Below the pieces are notes generated by a model. The model did no database searches. It had not been told where the DNA came from and saw nothing but the letters and a program-made list of their open reading frames with translations. DNA of 11,432 nt, taken from positions 1 through 11,432 of the forward strand of contig CAXDTK010000173.1 of the NCBI GenBank assembly GCA_963992225.1, written 5' to 3'. Within the stretch, counting starts at the first letter, position 1. Each line of letters begins with the position of its first letter. Both the position numbers and the translations under genes were made by a program. This DNA is from Pelomonas sp963992225. Lineage in GTDB: Bacteria; Pseudomonadota; Gammaproteobacteria; Burkholderiales; Burkholderiaceae_C. Positions 5,357-11,432 of this stretch are shown one piece after another.

Positions 5357-6736
5357 ATGGCGCTCAACATCGTGATCATGGCCGCGGGCAAGGGCACCCG
5401 CATGAAGTCCGCAACGCCCAAGGTGCTGCACAAGCTCGCGGGCCGCTCGCTGCTGGCCCATGTGCTGAAAAGCTGCGAGCCGCTGGAGGCCGCCGCGCGC
5501 ATCGTCATCACCGGCCATGGCGCCGAGCAGGTCGAGGCGGCGGTGGGTGGCGGCGGCATCGCCTTCGTGCGCCAGATGCCGCAGCTCGGCACCGGCCACG
5601 CCATCCAGCAGGCCGTGCCGGCGCTCACGGGCGAGGGCACCACGCTGATCCTGAACGGCGACGTGCCGCTGATCGAGACGGCCACCGCCAAGGCCCTGAT
5701 CGACGCCTGCGCCGGCCATGCGCTGGTGCTGCTGACGGTGGACCTGGCCGACCCCACCGGCTACGGCCGCATCATCCGCGACCCCGACGACGACGGCGTG
5801 CTGGCCATCGTGGAGCACAAGGACGCCACGCCCGAGCAGCGCCTCATCCACGAGGGCTACAGCGGCATGATGGCCGCGCCCACCGCCTCGCTCAAGCGCT
5901 GGGTGGGCCAGCTCCGCAACGACAACGCCCAGGGCGAGTACTACCTGACCGACATCGTCGCGATGGCCGTGGCGGAGGGCCTGCCGGTGCTGGGCATCAA
6001 GGCCGGCAGCGAGACCGAGGTGCTGGGCGTCAACGACCCGGTGCAGCTGGCCCAGCTGGAGCGCGCCTTCCAGGCCCGGCAAGCCGAGACGCTGATGCGC
6101 GCCGGCGTGCGCCTGGCCGACCCGGCCCGCTTCGACCTGCGCGGCACGCTGAGCTGCGGCCAGGATGTCGAGATCGACGTGAACTGCGTGTTCGAGGGCG
6201 ACGTGACGCTGGGCGACGGCGTGCGCATCGGTGCCAACTGCGTGATCCGCAACGCCCGCATCGGCGCCGGCGCGCGCATCCACGAGTTCACCCACATCGA
6301 CGGCGAGGCCGCGGGCGCCAGCGTCGGCGAGGGCGCCCTCATCGGCCCGTTCGCCCGCCTGCGCCCCGGTGCGCAACTGGGCGCCGAGGTGCACATCGGC
6401 AACTTCGTCGAGGTCAAGAACTCCACGCTCGCCCGGGGCGCCAAGGCCAACCACCTGGCCTACCTGGGCGACGCGACGGTGGGCGAGCGCGTCAACTACG
6501 GCGCCGGCTCCATCACCGCCAACTACGACGGCGCCAACAAGCACCGCACCACCATCGGCAACGACGTGCACGTGGGCTCCAACTGCGTGCTGGTGGCACC
6601 GGTGACGCTGGGCGACGGCGCCACCATCGGCGGCGGCTCGACCATCACCAAGGACGTCAACCCCGGCGAGCTGGCCGTGGCGCGCGGCAAACAGCTGGCG
6701 CTAGCCGGCTGGACCCGGCCGGCCAAGAAGCGTTGA
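5357..6736 (+). CDS. glmU: Bifunctional GlmU: N-acetylglucosamine-1-phosphate uridyltransferase / glucosamine-1-phosphate acetyltransferase (459 aa)
   Basis: GlmU acetylates glucosamine-1-phosphate with acetyl-CoA, then couples it to UTP to give UDP-N-acetylglucosamine, the cytoplasmic precursor of peptidoglycan and lipopolysaccharide. The N-terminal pyrophosphorylase domain has MAAGKGTRM (8-16) with Lys22 in TPKVLHKL, QLGTGHA (77-83), NGDVPL (100-105) with metal-binding Asp102, EYYLTD (194-199) and GVNDP with Asn226. The C-terminal half (about 265-440) is a left-handed beta-helix of hexapeptide repeats with the acetyltransferase signature NHLAYLGD; its His366 matches catalytic His363 of the E. 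coli enzyme. Length is typical (about 455). AAGG at 5347-5350 precedes the ATG. It should be essential. Unlike many proteobacteria it is not followed by glmS here; a 139-aa unknown gene comes next. Confidence 0.97.
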   Translation: MALNIVIMAAGKGTRMKSATPKVLHKLAGRSLLAHVLKSCEPLEAAARIVITGHGAEQVEAAVGGGGIAFVRQMPQLGTGHAIQQAVPALTGEGTTLILNGDVPLIETATAKALIDACAGHALVLLTVDLADPTGYGRIIRDPDDDGVLAIVEHKDATPEQRLIHEGYSGMMAAPTASLKRWVGQLRNDNAQGEYYLTDIVAMAVAEGLPVLGIKAGSETEVLGVNDPVQLAQLERAFQARQAETLMRAGVRLADPARFDLRGTLSCGQDVEIDVNCVFEGDVTLGDGVRIGANCVIRNARIGAGARIHEFTHIDGEAAGASVGEGALIGPFARLRPGAQLGAEVHIGNFVEVKNSTLARGAKANHLAYLGDATVGERVNYGAGSITANYDGANKHRTTIGNDVHVGSNCVLVAPVTLGDGATIGGGSTITKDVNPGELAVARGKQLALAGWTRPAKKR

Positions 6737-6852
6737 ATAGGCCCGGCGGCGTGACTTTGTTCCGGCGATTGCGTCACGGCCGCCGTGATCGGGGGGCGCT
6801 CCCCCACGCCGCCCGCCGTTAGGATGGCTCCGTCCACAACCCCGCAGTTCCC

Positions 6853-7272
6853 ATGGCCCACGACCTCGACTTTGCAGCGCTCTCGCTCGACGACGCCGTC
6901 CCGGCCGACCTGGGCGCTTACGAGGCACTGGAGACCCGCCAGCAGCAGGACGCCCGCAACCGGGCGCTGGAGCTGAAGGCCCAGGCCTGCGACAACGCGG
7001 CCGAAGCCTGCTTCTACCTGGCCCGCAGCCTGGGCGCGGCCCGCGACCTGCCGCAGGATGGCGAAGCCAGCCTGGAACTGCTGTTCCAGCTGATCGGTGC
7101 GCTGGCCGACCTGCCCACCGACATCGCCGCCGCGCCGCTGCCCGAGGTGGTGGGCGGCCGCGACGACGGCATCACCGAACTCTGCCTGCAACTGGAGGCC
7201 GCCCGCGACGTGACGCAGGACGCCCTCGTCGAAGCCCAGCTCGCACCGGCCCGCAGCCAGTTCTGCCACTGA
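6853..7272 (+). CDS. Hypothetical protein (139 aa), acidic and helical
   Basis: No family recognised. The protein is acidic, rich in Ala, Leu, Asp and Glu, and predicted largely helical (EALETRQQQDARNRALELKA; ASLELLFQLIGALADL), with no signal peptide or membrane segment; it probably acts in the cytoplasm. Four cysteines are scattered (CDNAAEAC, ELC, FCH at the end). G/C-rich third positions match glmU, supporting true coding. No clear ribosome site precedes ATG 6853; the upstream bases read CCGCAGTTCCC, so the start is uncertain. It follows glmU by 116 bp in the same direction and is closed by the strong terminator at 7292-7319. The gap contains only G/C-rich hairpin-prone sequence. Confidence 0.7.
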   Translation: MAHDLDFAALSLDDAVPADLGAYEALETRQQQDARNRALELKAQACDNAAEACFYLARSLGAARDLPQDGEASLELLFQLIGALADLPTDIAAAPLPEVVGGRDDGITELCLQLEAARDVTQDALVEAQLAPARSQFCH

Positions 7273-7291
7273 CGCGACCGCCACGGCCAGC

Positions 7292-7319
7292 AAAAAGGCG
7301 CCCGTCGGGCGCCTTTTTT
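7292..7319. terminator. Bidirectional rho-independent terminator
   Basis: A5 (7292-7296), GGCGCCC (7297-7303), loop GTC, GGGCGCC (7307-7313), then T6 (7314-7319). The 7-bp all-G/C stem is flanked by A and T runs, so it works in both directions. This suits its position between the rightward gene ending at 7272 and the leftward gene ending at 7340. Confidence 0.9.
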
Positions 7320-7339
7320 CATGCCGGGTCCGGTGCGGC

Positions 7340-8500
7340 TCAGTGGCCGCTGCCCTGCGTCACCGCACCCACGGTGGCCATCGGCGGCACCGTCAGGCGG
7401 TTGTCGACGGCCTTGACGCCCAGCGTGGCGGCGGCCACCACGGTCGCCCGGTCGCGGGTCGGTGTGTCCGGCGCCTGGCCTTCCAGCTTCACGACGCCCT
7501 GCTCGGTGCTGACCGCGATGGGCACGGTCGCCAACGTGGCGTCGGCGGCCAGCGCCGTGCGCACCTTGACGGTGATGCCGGCGTCCTCCGGGTTGACCAC
7601 CGGCGGCTGCGGCTGGGCCTGCGCCACCGGCGGCACGACCGGCGTCGCCGTCTCGGGGGGCAGCACCGCCGGCGCCGTGGCCGGCGCCGGGGCGGTCGCC
7701 ATCACGGGCGGCGCCATGGCAGGTGCAGGCCCCGTCATCGGTGTGGCGGGCAGCGTCGGTGCCACGGCGACCGGCGGCACCACCGGGGCCGGCGTCGTCT
7801 GCGAGGTCGCGGGCGTCAGCGGCTGCAGCGCCGCTTCACGCACGGGGGCCGGGGCCGGCGGCCGGGCCGCCACGGAGGTGGGATCGCCGCGCACCACCGG
7901 CAGCGTCGGTGCCGCGTTCTCGGCCGGCTTGGGCGCCGCGGCCTTGGCCGGCGGCTCGGCGGCCGGCGGCGGCGCGGCGACGGCCGTTTCAGCCGGCTGA
8001 GCCTCCGGCGCCGGTGTCACCGGGCCGGCGCTGGGCGGCTGGGCCTGCAGCAGCGCGTCCTCCGGCGACGGCGCGGGCTGCGCCTGGCTGACGACAGCCG
8101 TGGGCGGCGCGCCGGTGTCCACCGGCGACAGCGTGCGCGACATCGTCACGGCCAGGCCGATCAGGGCCACGCCCACGCCGGTGCCGATCAGCCACAGGTT
8201 GGGCCCCGAGCGCCGTGCGGGCGCCGTGGCCGCGGCGCCGTGCCGCACCGAAGGCGGCGCGACATAAGGCGCGGAGGCGGCCGCCGCGCGGAACGGCGCG
8301 GCCGGTGACGGGGCCGCCATGCTGGCTTGCGCGGCCGGCGCCTTCAGCGGCTGCTGGGCGGGCGCATGCAGGGGCTCGTGCAGGATGGAGCGCTTGGTGC
8401 GCCCGCCACTCGGCATGGCTTTGGCCGGAGCCCCGTCGGACGGCGTGGTGTCGATGTGGTTGGCCCAGCCCTCGGCGTGCACTGATCTTGGAAACTTCAT
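7340..8500 (-). CDS. Single-pass membrane protein with Pro/Ala-rich linker and C-terminal BON domain (386 aa)
   Basis: Residues 1-100 are a probable cytoplasmic region rich in Ala and Pro with basic patches (GGRTKRS; APARRS). Residues about 102-120 (LWLIGTGVGVALIGLAVTM) form one membrane segment. About 180 residues of low-complexity Pro/Ala/Val linker follow, then a BON domain at about 306-371 (ITVKVRTALAADATLATVPI; VVKLEGQAPDT; GVKAVDNRLTV). BON domains occur in periplasmic proteins such as OsmY and bind phospholipid or surfaces. Basic residues before the segment favour a periplasmic C-terminus. ATG 8500 is chosen because GGAGG sits 5 bases upstream; the frame stays open to 8680 but the extension has no such support. 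The linker could span the periplasm to the outer membrane or wall; this is inference. Confidence 0.8.
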   Translation of the reverse strand: MKFPRSVHAEGWANHIDTTPSDGAPAKAMPSGGRTKRSILHEPLHAPAQQPLKAPAAQASMAAPSPAAPFRAAAASAPYVAPPSVRHGAAATAPARRSGPNLWLIGTGVGVALIGLAVTMSRTLSPVDTGAPPTAVVSQAQPAPSPEDALLQAQPPSAGPVTPAPEAQPAETAVAAPPPAAEPPAKAAAPKPAENAAPTLPVVRGDPTSVAARPPAPAPVREAALQPLTPATSQTTPAPVVPPVAVAPTLPATPMTGPAPAMAPPVMATAPAPATAPAVLPPETATPVVPPVAQAQPQPPVVNPEDAGITVKVRTALAADATLATVPIAVSTEQGVVKLEGQAPDTPTRDRATVVAAATLGVKAVDNRLTVPPMATVGAVTQGSGH

Positions 8501-8546
8501 CACGGCCTCCTGATGTCGGCTTGCGACAGGTTGCGATGAAGCCATG

Positions 8547-8581
8547 GTGGGCCCGGCAGCAGTGCGGCCCTGCCGGCCCAC
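8547..8581. repeat. G+C-rich inverted repeat upstream of the BON-domain gene
   Basis: GTGGGCC-C-GGCAG (8547-8559) pairs with CTGCCGGCCCAC (8570-8581), leaving one bulged C and a 10-base loop. It lies between the oxygenase stop (8649) and the BON gene start (8500), both leftward. No T-run follows leftward, so it is either a weak terminator or leader structure. TTGCGA is also repeated at 8521 and 8531. Confidence 0.4.
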
Positions 8582-8648
8582 GCTGCCTTGCCCTGTAGGA
8601 CAGCGGGCCGGGACCGTGTTCAGTTGTGAGCGTTGTGAGCGCCGCGGC

Positions 8649-9494
8649 CTAGAAACCGCGCACCGGCAACGTCTCGTCACGCTGCAGCCAGTTGCGCGCC
8701 GAGTAGCGGCTGGCCGCGTCGGTCACGTGCAGGGTGTAGGCATGGCGGGACTTGTCGGAGCGGTTGGCGGCCGAGTAATGCGGCAGCAGGCCGTGAAAAA
8801 CCACCAGCGAGCCGGCCTCCACCTCCAGCGGCACGGCATCGGCGGCGTTCGCGGCCGGCCAGGGCGTGGCGTCGACCTGCTCCATCCAGGCCTTGCGGCC
8901 CTCGCGCACGAAGCGCTCACGCAGCACGCCACGGGCGCCGCGGTGGCCGCCGGGCTCGGCCCACAGGCAGCCGTTGCGCAGCGTCGCGTCTTCCAGCGCG
9001 AACCAGAAGGTCGTCACGCTGACCGGGTCGGTCTCGAAGAAGCTGGCGTCCTGGTGCCAGCGCACCTCGCCGCCGATGCCGGGCTGCTTGAAGATGAACA
9101 TGCTCTGCCAGACCTGCGGCCGCGTCAGGCCCAGCGCCGCCGCCACGCCGCGCAGCGCCTCGCCCTTGGAGAAGGCGCTGAAGACCGGGTCGAGGTCGTG
9201 CATCGCATGGCCGATCTTGTTGATGGCCAGCGCCTTGTCGACCCGCAGCCGGCCCGCGGCGTCGAAGGCCTCCTCCTCGAAGAAGCAGCGGATCTGGCTG
9301 CCGCTGTCGAGAAAGTAGTCGTCCACGTGGCGCTGCTGTTCCTCGGTCGTGAAGACCGGCCGCTGCTCGCCGGGGTCGAAGGCGTCGACGATCTGCAGCG
9401 CGCGTTCGCGCAGCGCTGCGATCTCGGCCGCGGGCTTGAAGCCGGGGATGACGAGAAAGCCTTGTTCGGCGTAGCGGGCGGCGTCGAGGGTCAT
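8649..9494 (-). CDS. Phytanoyl-CoA dioxygenase (PhyH) family Fe(II)/2-oxoglutarate oxygenase (281 aa)
   Basis: Members use Fe(II), O2 and 2-oxoglutarate to hydroxylate small molecules or lipids. The N-terminus YAEQGFLVIPGF is the usual PhyH opening. The metal triad is visible: His147 and Asp149 in RWHQDAS, and His239 in LPHYSAANRS, with Arg250 placed to bind 2-oxoglutarate. The NGCLWAEPGGH segment (174-184) matches the family NGxLxxxPGSH pattern. The overall look is closest to PHYHD1-like proteins. The substrate cannot be told from sequence; no biosynthetic genes lie nearby. ATG 9494 is preferred over TTG 9509, which adds five residues; neither has a clear ribosome site. Length is normal and the protein lacks a signal peptide, so it is cytoplasmic. 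Confidence 0.9.
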   Translation of the reverse strand: MTLDAARYAEQGFLVIPGFKPAAEIAALRERALQIVDAFDPGEQRPVFTTEEQQRHVDDYFLDSGSQIRCFFEEEAFDAAGRLRVDKALAINKIGHAMHDLDPVFSAFSKGEALRGVAAALGLTRPQVWQSMFIFKQPGIGGEVRWHQDASFFETDPVSVTTFWFALEDATLRNGCLWAEPGGHRGARGVLRERFVREGRKAWMEQVDATPWPAANAADAVPLEVEAGSLVVFHGLLPHYSAANRSDKSRHAYTLHVTDAASRYSARNWLQRDETLPVRGF

Positions 9495-9529
9495 GGCATG
9501 CGCAAGCAAGTGTGCGCGGATTGTGCGTC

Positions 9530-9547
9530 GCCCAGGGGGCCCTGGGC
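9530..9547. repeat. 8-bp-stem inverted repeat between lipoprotein and oxygenase genes
   Basis: GCCCAGGG (9530-9537) and CCCTGGGC (9540-9547) are perfect inverse copies with a 2-base spacer. It lies just past the stop of the leftward lipoprotein gene (9557) and before the oxygenase start. No T-run follows, so termination is possible but weak. Confidence 0.35.
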
Positions 9548-9556
9548 CTCAGCGCC

Positions 9557-10225
9557 TCAGGGCTCCCACACCAGCGCCAGCGCCAGCGCGGCCTCGGTCA
9601 CCGCCCGGCCCAGCGGCGTGGCCGGGTCGGGCCGGCGCAGGCGCGGCACGCCGCGGCTGAGGTCCACGCTGCCCACCACCTGGCCGGCATGCGTCAGCTC
9701 GTAGCCCACGGCGCCGGCCACCGCCAGCGCGCTGCCTTCGAGCTGGTGCACCGAGCGCAGGCCCAGCGTGAGCCCGCCGCGCTGGTAGCGCCCCTCGCGC
9801 GTCTGCTGGCCCCATTGCACCCGGCCCTCGCCGATCTGCAGCGTCGCGTCCGGGGCACCCTGCCAGCGGCAGTCCAGCGTCCAGGGCTTGGTGGCCAGGG
9901 CCAGCACGCCGGCCGTCACCTCGGTCTGGCGGGCCGTGCAGTCGGCCTGGCTGTCACCGGCCGGGGTGGACCAGGTGTAGCGCAGCGGCGCCTTGCCGGT
10001 GGACAAGGTGTCGAACAGCGACAGCCGGTCGGCGCCGCGGTCATAGCGCACGCGCTGGCCGGCCAGCTCGAACTCGCCGCGCCGCCCCCAGCCGGGCTTG
10101 CCGAAACTCTCCTCGGGCACCGCGGCCAGCGCCGCGGGCTGGGCCATGCGGGCCTCGCGCACCACGCCGCAGCCGGCCAGCAGCAGCACCACCGGCGCGG
10201 CGGCCGTCATCCATCGGTAGCGCAT
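9557..10225 (-). CDS. Lipoprotein of unknown family, tandem paralogue 1 (222 aa)
   Basis: Signal peptide with lipobox LLAGC and Cys19, so it is lipid-anchored. The mature protein has FGKPGWGRRGEFELAGQRVR, a YDRGADRLSLFDTL stretch, an internal pair of cysteines (ADCTA and LDCRW) that could form a disulphide, then LQIGEGRVQWG and GLTLGLRSVHQLEGSA, and a C-terminus of RLRRPDPATPLGRAVTEAAL. I do not recognise the family; the strand-rich pattern suggests a compact beta fold. GAAGG just upstream of ATG 10225 supports the start. The gene directly upstream (10332-11036) encodes a paralogue with the same layout, roughly 55-60% identical by eye and nearly identical over the last 28 residues. The function may be envelope-related, but this rests only on localisation. 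Confidence 0.8.
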   Translation of the reverse strand: MRYRWMTAAAPVVLLLAGCGVVREARMAQPAALAAVPEESFGKPGWGRRGEFELAGQRVRYDRGADRLSLFDTLSTGKAPLRYTWSTPAGDSQADCTARQTEVTAGVLALATKPWTLDCRWQGAPDATLQIGEGRVQWGQQTREGRYQRGGLTLGLRSVHQLEGSALAVAGAVGYELTHAGQVVGSVDLSRGVPRLRRPDPATPLGRAVTEAALALALVWEP

Positions 10226-10275
10226 ACGTCGCCTTCTCGTCGCATCGAAGGCGGCAGTCTAGGAACGCCCGGCGC

Positions 10276-10309
10276 GCATGCCGGTCCTCACCCGTGACGA
10301 CCGGCATGC
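10276..10309. repeat. 34-bp near-perfect palindrome between the two lipoprotein genes
   Basis: GCATGCCGGTC (10276-10286) is the exact inverse of GACCGGCATGC (10299-10309). Inside, TCAC (10287 C skipped) and GTGA continue the pairing, leaving one C/C mismatch and a 2-base loop. Both neighbours read leftward, so it lies after the stop of paralogue 2 (10332) and about 50 bp before the start of paralogue 1 (10225). No T-run follows. It could be an attenuator, an mRNA-stabilising hairpin or a dyad operator. Confidence 0.6.
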
Positions 10310-10331
10310 CCGGCGCCGTGGCGCCCGCGGG

Positions 10332-11036
10332 TCAGGGCTCCCAGGCCAGCGCCAGCGCCAGCGCGGCCTCGGTCACCGCGCGGCCCAGCGGCGTGGCCGG
10401 GTCGGGGCGGCGCAGGCGCGGCTGCGGGCCGCTCAGGTCCAGGCTGCCCACCACCGTGCCCTGGTGCAGCATCTCGTAGCCGACCGCCGCGGTCTGCGGC
10501 TGGGCGCTGCCCTCGTGCAGGTGCGCGGAGCGCAGGCCCAGCGTCAGCTCGCCGCGGCGGTAGGCCCCCTCGCGACTGAGCTTGCCGCGGCGCATCTGGC
10601 CCTCGCCGATCTGCAACATGGCCGCGGGCGCGCTGCCCCAGCGGCAGCTCAGCACCCAGGGCTTGCTGCCGGCGAGCCGGCCGTTGGCGCTCTGCTCGGG
10701 CGTCCAGCCTTCGCAGACGGCCGCGCTGTCGCCGGCCGGGCCGGCCCAGTTGAAGCGCAGTGGCGTCTTCACGCCGGCGGGCAGCGGCTCGAACAGCGCC
10801 AGCTTGTCGGCGCCGCGCTCGTAGCGCACGCGCTGGCCGCTCAGCGCGAACTCACCCCTGCCCCCCCAAGCCGGCTTGCCGAAGCCCTCCTCCGCCACGC
10901 CGGCCACCGACGGCGGCTGGGCCATGCGCAGGTCCCGCGTCCCGCCGGCCTGTCGCCCGTCACGCACCGAGGCACAGCCGGCCAGCAGCAGCATCAACAG
11001 GGCCGGGACGAAGGCAGCGGAGCAGCGATGGCGCAT
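10332..11036 (-). CDS. Lipoprotein of unknown family, tandem paralogue 2 (234 aa)
   Basis: Signal peptide with lipobox LLAGC and Cys21. It has the same order of elements as the protein at 9557-10225: MAQPP, FGKPAWGGRGEFALSGQRVR, YERGADKLALFEPL, a cysteine pair (AVCEG and LSCRW), LQIGEGQMRRG, ELTLGLRSAHLHEGSA and a C-terminus of RLRRPDPATPLGRAVTEAAL. It is slightly longer near the N-terminus (VRDGRQAGGTRDLRM) and in the GWTPEQSANGRLAGS loop. The family is not recognised. It is the promoter-proximal copy; the gap of about 207 bp to the divergent gene at 11244 should hold promoters for both, though I see no clear hexamers. The ribosome site before ATG 11036 is weak, and the N-terminus (MRHRC) leaves few alternatives. 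Confidence 0.8.
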   Translation of the reverse strand: MRHRCSAAFVPALLMLLLAGCASVRDGRQAGGTRDLRMAQPPSVAGVAEEGFGKPAWGGRGEFALSGQRVRYERGADKLALFEPLPAGVKTPLRFNWAGPAGDSAAVCEGWTPEQSANGRLAGSKPWVLSCRWGSAPAAMLQIGEGQMRRGKLSREGAYRRGELTLGLRSAHLHEGSAQPQTAAVGYEMLHQGTVVGSLDLSGPQPRLRRPDPATPLGRAVTEAALALALAWEP

Positions 11037-11243
11037 GGGCAGTGGAGCGGAACGTGGCAGATGGCCCGACTCTAGGGCCAGGCCCGCGGCACAGCTGTTA
11101 CCCGGCGTTGCGGATGTGAATCGCCGCGGGCGGTCGGGCGGCGCTGCGGCTCGTCGCCCCGTTCACGCGGCCGGTCGCAGCGGCGTCGCGCCCGCCTGCC
11201 CCGGCCGGCAAGCTGCGCCGCTGGCCCGTCACACTTCCACCCC

Positions 11244-11387
11244 ATGACCCCTGTCCCCATCTCCACCCGCCTGGGGCTTGCCGCGCTCGCGCTGCTGGCC
11301 GAAGCCCTGCACCTGGGCTGGGAGGCCCTGCACGGCGGCATCGTCAGCCACCACCTGCTGCAGCGCAGCGATCTGCCGGGTCTGTCC
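11244..11387 (+). CDS. 5' end of a membrane-protein gene (partial, cut by adapter)
   Basis: From ATG 11244 the frame reads MTPVPISTRLGLAALALLAE then ALHLGWEALHGGIVSHHLLQ and RSDLPGLS before running into adapter sequence at 11388. Residues about 9-20 are hydrophobic and the segment looks like the first membrane helix and loop of a small multi-pass protein; the HGGIVSHHLLxRxDLP pattern is reminiscent of uncharacterised betaproteobacterial membrane proteins, from memory only. The reading continues into the adapter to an artificial TGA at 11406-11408, making a false 54-aa ORF that should not be annotated as a complete gene. G/C third-position use fits the chromosome. No ribosome site is clear (TTCCACCCC precedes the ATG). 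Confidence 0.6.
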
Positions 11388-11432
11388 CTGTCTCTTATAC
11401 ACATCTGACGCTGCCGACGAAGGCTTAGGTGT
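11388..11432. other. Illumina Nextera adapter and i5 index contamination
   Basis: CTGTCTCTTATACACATCT (11388-11406) is the Tn5 mosaic end used in Nextera libraries. GACGCTGCCGACGA (11407-11420) is the Read 1 adapter in reverse complement. AGGCTTAG (11421-11428) is the reverse complement of index CTAAGCCT (N/S508), and GTGT (11429-11432) starts the flow-cell primer. These bases are not from the organism. Confidence 0.98.

Noticed and set aside
4961..6571. 536-aa leftward ORF opposite glmU
   Set aside because: Its protein is a low-complexity His/Val/Gly/Ala string typical of the antisense of G+C-rich coding DNA; glmU on the other strand is unmistakable.
5296..6822. 508-aa rightward ORF in another frame of glmU
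   Set aside because: Arg/His/Gly-rich shadow frame with no domain; glmU has every family motif in its own frame.
7343..8308. 321-aa Arg/Gly/His-rich rightward ORF
   Set aside because: Antisense of the Pro/Ala-rich linker of the BON protein; low complexity without motifs.
8544..9704. 386-aa rightward ORF
   Set aside because: Antisense of the oxygenase gene, whose HxD...H motif is intact on the other strand.
1..11432. CRISPR array, tRNA or rRNA genes
   Set aside because: No regularly spaced repeat array and no tRNA or rRNA signature was seen on either strand.

Overview
The window looks like a contig end from a high-G+C betaproteobacterium, most likely Burkholderiales (possibly Sphaerotilaceae/Comamonadaceae). 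The basis is the GlmU and TtcA sequences, the codon choice, and small accessory proteins of a type common in that order. The lineage is an inference from protein character, not from a marker gene. The last 45 bases are Illumina Nextera adapter plus index, so the right edge is a library artefact.

The window has two parts. Positions 1 to about 3727 are accessory DNA, with lower G+C, more A/T-ending codons and several apparent one-base frameshifts. In order they hold the right end of an IS3-family insertion sequence (1-71); an Xre-type regulator (214-480); on the opposite strand a frameshifted small ORF (784-489) behind a second, paralogous Xre regulator (1174-818); a tightly packed rightward cluster of three unknown genes (1309-2313), the last with an AbrB-like look; a broken ORF (about 2337-2605); and a complete leftward ttcA gene (3525-2581). 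About 200 bp of repeat-bearing DNA follows.

From 3728 rightward the DNA is ordinary chromosome. It begins abruptly inside a second, host-type ttcA that lacks its 5' end. The break falls in the codons of the PP-loop SGGKDS motif. Then come a DUF4136-like lipoprotein, glmU, a 139-aa hypothetical gene, a bidirectional terminator, and a leftward series: a BON-domain membrane protein, a phytanoyl-CoA-dioxygenase-type oxygenase, and two tandem paralogous lipoproteins. A truncated rightward membrane-protein gene runs into the adapter.

The main point of interest is the ttcA boundary. A mobile element appears to have inserted into the catalytic-motif codons of host ttcA while carrying a divergent, full-length ttcA at its edge. 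In that copy the same motif reads SGGADS and its DNA differs from the target. This fits gene replacement combined with protection from self-insertion. The element's end carries paired 11-bp repeats and a short inverted repeat that touches the junction. No integrase or transposase for the island lies in the window, so the mechanism is open.
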